NCBI GenBank assembly: GCA_964425595.1
Contig: CAYRMW010000034.1
Span: 1-27,041, forward strand
Source: Caccovicinus sp964425595
Lineage (GTDB): Bacteria; Bacillota; Clostridia; Lachnospirales; Lachnospiraceae
Length of the DNA stretch: 27,041 bases
Direction: 5' to 3'
Within the stretch, counting starts at the first letter, position 1; each line of letters opens with the position of its first letter. A program made the translations under genes and the position numbers. Below are positions 22,601 to 27,041 of the stretch, in pieces. The notes under the pieces were generated by a model that was not told the origin of the DNA, made no database searches, and saw only the letters and a program-made list of their open reading frames with translations.

Positions 22601-24139
22601 TTAAAGTTCTGCGCTTTCTACGGTTACCGTGTACGCGCCGTCGCCTTCAGAATAAACGGTTCCGTCGCTGCCGACGATGGTCACGCTCTTTCCGTCAGCT
22701 CCGATGATCGTTCCGGAGCAGCTTAACGTGGACAGCCGGCTGTCTGCGGTTACCGTCCAGGTGGAGGTCTTATCGATGGTCAGGTTCGCGTATCCATCGC
22801 CGCCGTTTCCGGCGTTGGTCTCATCCTGGATAAATGCTCCGGTCAGGGTGCTGCCGTTCTGCATCGTAAAATCAAGGGTGCTGATGCTGTCCCAGATCAC
22901 GTCGCCTTCCATCTCCTGCGTGTCAGCCGTAAAGGAGCAGTCCGCACCGTTAGCGCCCGTCTCTCCCCAGCCTCTTTCATTGGCATTGCCCGTGCACTTC
23001 AGGAAGAAGTCATTGGAGGAAGAAACCGTCAGAGCGACATTCTTCAGCATGAATGTACTCTCCGTATTGGTGGTATAGAAAAGGCCGCCGTTGAGAGAGG
23101 TAAGGCTTCCGCCTTCCATATCAAACGTGCTGTTGCCGATCTCCGAGTCGCCGGACATGCTCTGGTACAGGATGACGGTCCAGTTGCAGTCGTTGCGGGA
23201 ATCATCGGGGATGTTTCCGGTTAACTGGCAGTCGGTAAGCTTCAGGCTGTTCAGCCCTTCGATGCAGACGGCTTCGGAACTCTCCGCGGTCAGTACCGCG
23301 TCTTCAATGGTCAGATCCGCGGTGCAGTATACAGCCGGTGAGCCGGTGCCGTGCGAGGTGTAGGTACCGCCGCTTACCTGCAGGGTGCCGCCGCCCCGGT
23401 CGCTACGGATGGCTGCGGAAGATTCACCGTGCGTATCGATCGTAAGATTCTCCGCGTACAGGGTGCCGCCGCCAGCGACATGGATGCCTCCGGAGGTATC
23501 CTGCTGCGTGGTGATCACGGTATCCGACACATAGACAACGCCGGTGTCATAAGCGAATACGCCCGCGCCGCCGGCCGCGTCGCTTTCAATCGTTCCGCCG
23601 GTAAGATGAAGCGTTCCGTCGATGGCCAGGACGCTGGCTCCGACGCCGTAAAAGCTGGAGTTGTCTCCGCCGGTGCTGTCTGAGGAGGTCCTGGTTACCG
23701 TGAAGTCCTCCAGGGTCACCTCAGCGCCATCCATTACCAGGATAGCGTTCTCGTCCGTGCCGGTAGAGGTATAGGTCTGTCCGCTCTCCGTCGTATCTTC
23801 AGAATATGTGTTCGCTGCGTCATAGGACTCAGGTGCTGACTGAGATCCGCCGCCGGGACCGCCGCCCGGGCCGCCATTGCCGCCGGGACCACCGCCATCA
23901 CCACCGGGACCGCCGCCGTCACCGCCAGGGCCGCCGTCACCGTCAGGCGCATCTTGGGGCGGTTCCGCACCATCGCCGGGGCCGCCTTCTCCACCGGGCT
24001 GTTCCCCGTCCTTCGGTTCTCCGGCCTCATCGACGCTGCTCTCTGCTTCCGTGGACGTGGACTGTGAACTTGAACCGCCGCAGCCGCTAAGACAAATGAC
24101 GCCGGCCGTAATTAGTCCGTATAATAATTTCTTTCTCAT
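22601..24139 (-). CDS. Beta-helix lipoprotein with Gly/Pro-rich stalk
   Basis: 512 residues. The lipoprotein signal ends in LSGC (Cys20). Residues 44-99 are a Gly/Pro/Asp-rich stalk with repeated GGPGGDG units next to the lipid anchor. Residues 110-505 consist of short beta-strand repeats (EVTLEDFTV, GTLHLTGGTIES, GTLYAENLTIDTHG, GTLQVSGGTYTS, NSLKLTDCQLTG), a right-handed beta-helix as in adhesins and polysaccharide-binding proteins. No catalytic motif of a lyase is evident. The stalk is N-terminal, whereas the lipoprotein at 18673 carries its Gly-rich part at the C-terminus. GAGGAG precedes the ATG, which is only 5 bp after the upstream gene's stop, so the two form one operon transcribed away from RR2. 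Its ligand is unknown. Confidence 0.85.
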   Translation of the reverse strand: MRKKLLYGLITAGVICLSGCGGSSSQSTSTEAESSVDEAGEPKDGEQPGGEGGPGDGAEPPQDAPDGDGGPGGDGGGPGGDGGGPGGNGGPGGGPGGGSQSAPESYDAANTYSEDTTESGQTYTSTGTDENAILVMDGAEVTLEDFTVTRTSSDSTGGDNSSFYGVGASVLAIDGTLHLTGGTIESDAAGGAGVFAYDTGVVYVSDTVITTQQDTSGGIHVAGGGTLYAENLTIDTHGESSAAIRSDRGGGTLQVSGGTYTSHGTGSPAVYCTADLTIEDAVLTAESSEAVCIEGLNSLKLTDCQLTGNIPDDSRNDCNWTVILYQSMSGDSEIGNSTFDMEGGSLTSLNGGLFYTTNTESTFMLKNVALTVSSSNDFFLKCTGNANERGWGETGANGADCSFTADTQEMEGDVIWDSISTLDFTMQNGSTLTGAFIQDETNAGNGGDGYANLTIDKTSTWTVTADSRLSTLSCSGTIIGADGKSVTIVGSDGTVYSEGDGAYTVTVESAEL

Positions 24140-24144
24140 GCTGT

Positions 24145-24799
24145 TTACTCCTCACTTGTATCCATAATATTGATGCTCACCACAGTGGCTCCATCGCTGT
24201 CAAGAACCAGGCGAACAACGGTGTCTGAAGCCAGATCGGAAACGGACGCGCTCTCCTGACCCATCCCTTTGGTCACAACCGTGGAATCCGTCAGGGTCAG
24301 CGAGGTCGAAGACTCGGCAAACTGCATTCCGCCACCGCCTTTAGGTGCTTCNNNNNNNNNNNNNNNNNNNNNNNNNNNNNNNNNNNNNNNNNNNNNNNNN
24401 NNNNNNNNNNNNNNNNNNNNNNNNNNNNNNNNNNNNNNNNNNNNNNNNNNNCGGCGGGGTCTCGCCTTCCGCAGGGGTTTCGCCCTCCGGCGGCTCCGGC
24501 GGGGTCTCGCCTTCCGCGGCGGTTTCGCCCTCCGGCAGTTCCGGCGGGGTCTCACCCTCGGCCGGCGCTTCGCCGCAGGCCGGTGCTCCGCCATCCGGCC
24601 TGCTCTCCAGGTACACCGTCAGCGTAGAACCAGAGGTTTCTATGACTTGGGCCATCACGCTTCCGTCATCCTGCGGCGCCTGCATCGCCTGCTCCGCCTG
24701 CGTATCGCTTGACGTGGAAGCATAGGCCGTCGCGCAGGCACCTACCGCCCAGGCGGCCAGCATACCCGCGAAAAGCAATCTTCTTTTGTCTCTTCTCAT
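24145..24799 (-). CDS. Signal-peptide protein with EGETPP repeats, interrupted by an assembly gap
   Basis: About 184 residues are visible plus whatever lies in the 100-N gap. The N-terminal signal peptide ends near residue 27 (ATAYA); VGAC at 19-22 could alternatively serve as a weak lipobox. A short beta segment (VMAQVIETSGSTLTVYLESR) is followed by repeats of the unit EGETPPEPPEGETPA, into which the gap falls, and then EAPKGGGGMQF and a C-terminal domain (SLTLTDSTVV...ASDTVVRLVLDSDG). The two flanks resemble the halves of a DUF5666-like small beta-barrel split by the repeat; this is inference. The halves are in different frames only because the N count is arbitrary: the true gap must be a multiple of three. 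GGAAGGAG precedes the ATG. It is the first gene of the operon divergent from RR2. Function unknown; probably surface-exposed. Confidence 0.75.
24352..24451. other. Assembly gap of 100 N inside a repeat-coding region
   Basis: Exactly 100 N, the conventional unknown-length gap. It falls in the EGETPP tandem repeats, whose near-identical 45-base units are likely to have broken the assembly. The frame needs a gap length divisible by three, so 100 cannot be right. Confidence 0.95.
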
Positions 24800-24896
24800 G
24801 TCTGGATTCTCCTTCCTGTTGCAAATCGTGAATGATGGGCGTCTGGTTTTGCTTAACCGGAAACACCCATTTTCTTGACAAAGGGACTATAGCAAA

Positions 24897-24921
24897 ACAA
24901 GCTGAAATAAAGCTTAAATTC
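24897..24921 (-). promoter_or_regulatory. Tandem 11-bp direct repeats, predicted RR2 binding box
   Basis: On the plus strand AGCTGAAATAA and AGCTTAAATTC (24900-24921) repeat with an 11-bp period. Read on the minus strand this is TTTAAGCTTTA followed by TTTCAGCTTGT; the first unit matches the RR1-box unit TTTAGGTTTTC at eight of eleven positions. A further TTCA pair with the same 11-bp period follows (24919-24922 and 24930-24933). A minus-strand TATAGT (24891-24886) lies just downstream of the repeats, with the -35 position inside them, as for activator-dependent promoters. Confidence 0.6.
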
Positions 24922-24957
24922 ACAAAAAGTTCAGATTTTTGCTCCTTTTCTTTATGG

Positions 24958-24963
24958 TATAGT
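24958..24963 (+). promoter_or_regulatory. Candidate -10 box of the RR2-HK2 operon
   Basis: TATAGT lies 23 bp before the RR2 start codon. No good -35 is found at 16-18 bp; instead T-rich sequence and the 11-bp-period repeats lie upstream, consistent with autoregulation. Confidence 0.5.
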
Positions 24964-24985
24964 AAAGGGAATGGAGGGCGATCTT

Positions 24986-25660
24986 ATGTGGATCTTGATT
25001 ATTGAGGATGAAGAACGGCTGGCCTCTACGCTGGCCGATATGCTGGACAGCTCCGGTTACCGCACGACGGTGGCCCATGACGGGATCGAAGGCCTGGAGC
25101 TGGCCGGAAAGGGCGTATATGACGCGATCGTACTGGATGTTATGCTGCCGCGGATGGACGGGTGCGAACTTTTGCGGAGGCTTCGCGATATGCGGATCAC
25201 CACACCGGTCCTGATGCTCACCGCCCGCTCCGAACTGGAAGATAGGGTGCGCGGACTGGATGCGGGAGCGGACTATTATCTGACCAAGCCCTTCGAAAAT
25301 GAAGAGTTTCTGGCCTGCCTCCGCACGGTCCTGAGACGTTATAACGGCACCGCGCCGGATGCGTTTTTCTTTGCGGATCTGGTCCTGAAGCCGTCTGCCT
25401 CGGAGCTGTCCTGCGGTGGACGAGCTGTTGTGCTCAGCGCCAGAGAGTCGGATCTGATGCGTCTTCTGATGCAAAACACCGGCCGCTATCTCTCCAAAGA
25501 ACATCTCCTGCTCAGGATCTGGGGATACGACTGCGAGGTCAGCTCCAACAATGTGGAAGTTTATCTCTCTTTCCTCCGTAAGAAGCTGGCCCTTCTGCAA
25601 TCCGATGTCCGGATCAGTGTGGTGCGCAACGTCGGATACCGACTGGAGGCCGGTTCATGA
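24986..25660 (+). CDS. OmpR-family response regulator (RR2)
   Basis: 224 residues, exactly the length of RR1. The receiver domain has Glu7/Asp8, phosphoacceptor Asp51 (VLDVMLP) and the conserved Lys in TKPF. The winged-helix domain ends in SFLRKKL and NVGYRLE. The start at 24986 (MWILIIEDEE) has GGAGGG seven bases upstream; an ATG at 24971 would add five residues ahead of the receiver and overlap the ribosome-binding site. Its stop overlaps HK2 (ATGA). It is divergent from the repeat-protein/beta-helix operon, which is its likely target. Receiver and effector domains are clearly similar to those of RR1, suggesting paralogous systems. Confidence 0.95.
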   Translation: MWILIIEDEERLASTLADMLDSSGYRTTVAHDGIEGLELAGKGVYDAIVLDVMLPRMDGCELLRRLRDMRITTPVLMLTARSELEDRVRGLDAGADYYLTKPFENEEFLACLRTVLRRYNGTAPDAFFFADLVLKPSASELSCGGRAVVLSARESDLMRLLMQNTGRYLSKEHLLLRIWGYDCEVSSNNVEVYLSFLRKKLALLQSDVRISVVRNVGYRLEAGS

Positions 25661-26880
25661 TCCGGACACTGCAATGGAAATTTACCGCGATCATTACGAT
25701 CACGTCGGCGATCCTTTTAAGCCTCACTTTTGTCATCCTGTACAGTTCGACAAAGAGCAATTACTACCGCCGGAGCCTGGAGGCGCTTCGCGACGAAATG
25801 GAGGATACCCCGCCGCCGGAACGGTCCCGCAGGGAAGGTTCCCTGCAGCGGGAGGGACTGCCCGTGCTGGTTCTGGATGTCATGCCGGACGGCGATCTGT
25901 TTCTCGTGAAAAACCACATATCAGATCTTGAAGACAGCGCGTTCGCCGGTCTGATTGCCTGCGCAAACGGCGGTGAGGGCGAGCCGGGGATACTTCCAGA
26001 GCTGCGCCTTCGTTATCTGTATGAGGTACAGCAGGGAGACATCACCCGATACGTGTTTGCGGATATCACACAGGAATACCATGCGCTCCGCTGGCAGCTG
26101 CTCCACTCCGTGCTCATCGGGTTGACCGCGCTGATCGTTTTCTTCTTCCTGGCGCGCAGGCTCTCTAGGTGGGCGCTCAGACCGGCAGAGCGCGCGTGGG
26201 AAAGTCAGCGTCAGTTTATCGCTGACGCCTCCCATGAATTAAAAACGCCCCTGACGGTGATCCTTGCCAATGTCCATCTTCTGATGGCGGATCAGGATAT
26301 TCTGCCGGGGAAAAACCGCCTCCGTCTCGAAAATATCCAGGCGGAAGCCGGGAGGATGAAGCGTCTGACGGAAGGCCTGCTTACGCTGGCCCGCAAAGAG
26401 GCGAAGTCTAATTCTGCGGCGAAAGAGCCGGTCGATCTCAGCTACCTGGCCGCTCTCTGCGTCGCGACGTTTGAACCGGTGGCCTTTGATATGGGAAAAG
26501 GCATCGATGGAGAGCTGGAAAAAAACGTCGTAGTCTATGGAGATAAGGAGGAACTGCGGCAGCTTATCGAGATCCTGCTGGACAATGCCTGCAAATACAG
26601 CCGGGAGGGGAGCCGGATCCGGGTCCGCCTGAGCGCCGAAAATCCGCGGGGAGTCATTCTTGCGGTAAGCAACGAGGGCGAGCCGCTGTCGAAAGAGGAG
26701 ATCTCCCGCATCTTCCGGCGGTTTTACCGGGCGGAGTCCGCCAGAAGCCTTGCCGACGGCTCTGGTCTGGGGCTTTCTATCGCCCAAAGCATCGCGGATG
26801 AACACCGGGCCCAGCTTAAGGCAGAGGCTGCGGATGATGGGAAGATCACCTTTTCGGTATGCTTTCGGACGCGTACGTGA
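25657..26880 (+). CDS. Sensor histidine kinase (HK2)
   Basis: 407 residues, one fewer than HK1. Membrane helices lie at about 9-30 and 149-166, flanking an external sensor of about 118 residues that, like HK1's, carries a Pro/Arg-rich segment (TPPPERSRREGSL). The phosphoacceptor is His193 in DASHELKTPLTV. The ATPase domain has the N box LLDNACKYS and the G box GSGLGLSIAQSIA. It overlaps RR2 by 4 bp. The matching size, topology and H-box context point to a shared origin with HK1. The signal is unknown; a cell-surface or envelope cue is plausible given the target genes. Confidence 0.95.
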   Translation: MIRTLQWKFTAIITITSAILLSLTFVILYSSTKSNYYRRSLEALRDEMEDTPPPERSRREGSLQREGLPVLVLDVMPDGDLFLVKNHISDLEDSAFAGLIACANGGEGEPGILPELRLRYLYEVQQGDITRYVFADITQEYHALRWQLLHSVLIGLTALIVFFFLARRLSRWALRPAERAWESQRQFIADASHELKTPLTVILANVHLLMADQDILPGKNRLRLENIQAEAGRMKRLTEGLLTLARKEAKSNSAAKEPVDLSYLAALCVATFEPVAFDMGKGIDGELEKNVVVYGDKEELRQLIEILLDNACKYSREGSRIRVRLSAENPRGVILAVSNEGEPLSKEEISRIFRRFYRAESARSLADGSGLGLSIAQSIADEHRAQLKAEAADDGKITFSVCFRTRT

Positions 26881-26903
26881 TCTTTGACGCCGGGGTTTTC
26901 GCG

Positions 26904-26930
26904 AAAAAACGGGGCGCCGTCAGGCGCCCC
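26904..26930 (-). terminator. Minus-strand intrinsic terminator
   Basis: A perfect 8-bp stem GGGGCGCC/GGCGCCCC (26911-26918 with 26923-26930) with a four-base loop is followed, on the minus strand, by six T within 1 bp (26909-26904). It therefore terminates the gene entering from the right edge. It may also slow plus-strand transcription after HK2, but there is no T-run in that direction. Confidence 0.85.
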
Positions 26931-26938
26931 ACATACAC

Positions 26939-27040
26939 TCACTTCTCGGGCAAATGTTCAGAATGCATTTCTTGTTTGGCGGCAATATTTCTTTTATAAT
27001 ACCGCGCGGCCAGCGTGATCAGATCCCGGTAATCTTCCAG
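26939..27040 (-). CDS. C-terminal end of an unrecognised gene (5' partial)
   Basis: On the minus strand a frame is open from the right edge to TGA (26941-26939), giving 33 residues beginning LEDYRDLITLAARYYKRNI. The segment is helical and charged in character, and a strong terminator follows 8 bp after the stop, which supports a real gene end. The protein family cannot be told from this piece. Confidence 0.65.
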   Translation of the reverse strand: MEDYRDLITLAARYYKRNIAAKQEMHSEHLPEK

Positions 27041-27041
27041 T

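Noticed and set aside
24352..24451. Frameshifted pseudogene in the repeat protein
   Set aside because: The frame change lies in a 100-N placeholder; both sides remain open and meaningful.
1..27041. Transposons, phage genes, tRNA or rRNA genes
   Set aside because: No transposase, integrase or tRNA-like cloverleaf was recognised by eye. A tRNAscan and IS search would be decisive.

Overview
The window looks like a chromosome segment of a GC-rich member of the Bacillota, most likely a Lachnospiraceae-type gut clostridium. The reasons are two T-box leaders, a yybP-ykoY manganese riboswitch upstream of mntP, GatCAB-dependent amidation, a class Ic aspartate aminotransferase, a YkvI-type transporter, choline-binding-type repeats and Cthe_2159-type lipoproteins. 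Promoters are clear sigma-A types with 17-bp spacers. Two runs of N (6315-6324 and 24352-24451) are assembly gaps. Each interrupts a gene, and neither has a length that keeps the frame, so both are placeholders.

Layout. 1-57 is the end of an unrecognised gene. 65-2776 is a T-box operon whose specifier (TGG) and T-box bulge (TGGC, pairing with a G73 discriminator) both indicate tRNA-Trp. It drives an iron-type alcohol dehydrogenase and a YkvI-type transporter. 2795-5681 has its own promoter, with an inverted repeat in the spacer, and carries a ribulokinase-like kinase, araD and a small membrane protein. 5743-8222 is a Tyr T-box operon (specifier TAC, bulge TGGT) with tyrS and a tyrosine-rich secreted protein. 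8278-9102 is the Mn2+ riboswitch and mntP. 9173-13866 is gatC-gatA-gatB plus aspartate aminotransferase. 13893-16551 holds an AraC-family regulator divergent from a GH51 arabinofuranosidase, which relates functionally to the kinase/araD genes.

16560-26880 is the most striking part: a mirror-symmetric locus. Two OmpR-type two-component systems sit at the outer edges. Each is transcribed outward, away from a two-gene secreted-protein operon that is transcribed inward. The left half is HK1-RR1, then a Cthe_2159-type beta-helix lipoprotein and a subtilisin-like protease. The right half is RR2-HK2, then a signal-peptide protein with Pro/Glu/Gly/Thr repeats and a second beta-helix lipoprotein. The two operons converge on a long inverted repeat (22466-22549) that should act as a bidirectional terminator. 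Each divergent intergenic region carries 11-bp-period direct repeats of related sequence, as expected for OmpR-family boxes. I infer a two-sensor programme for remodelling the cell surface. The gene families are individually known, but I know of no description of this arrangement.

26904-27041 holds a minus-strand terminator and the C-terminal end of a further minus-strand gene.
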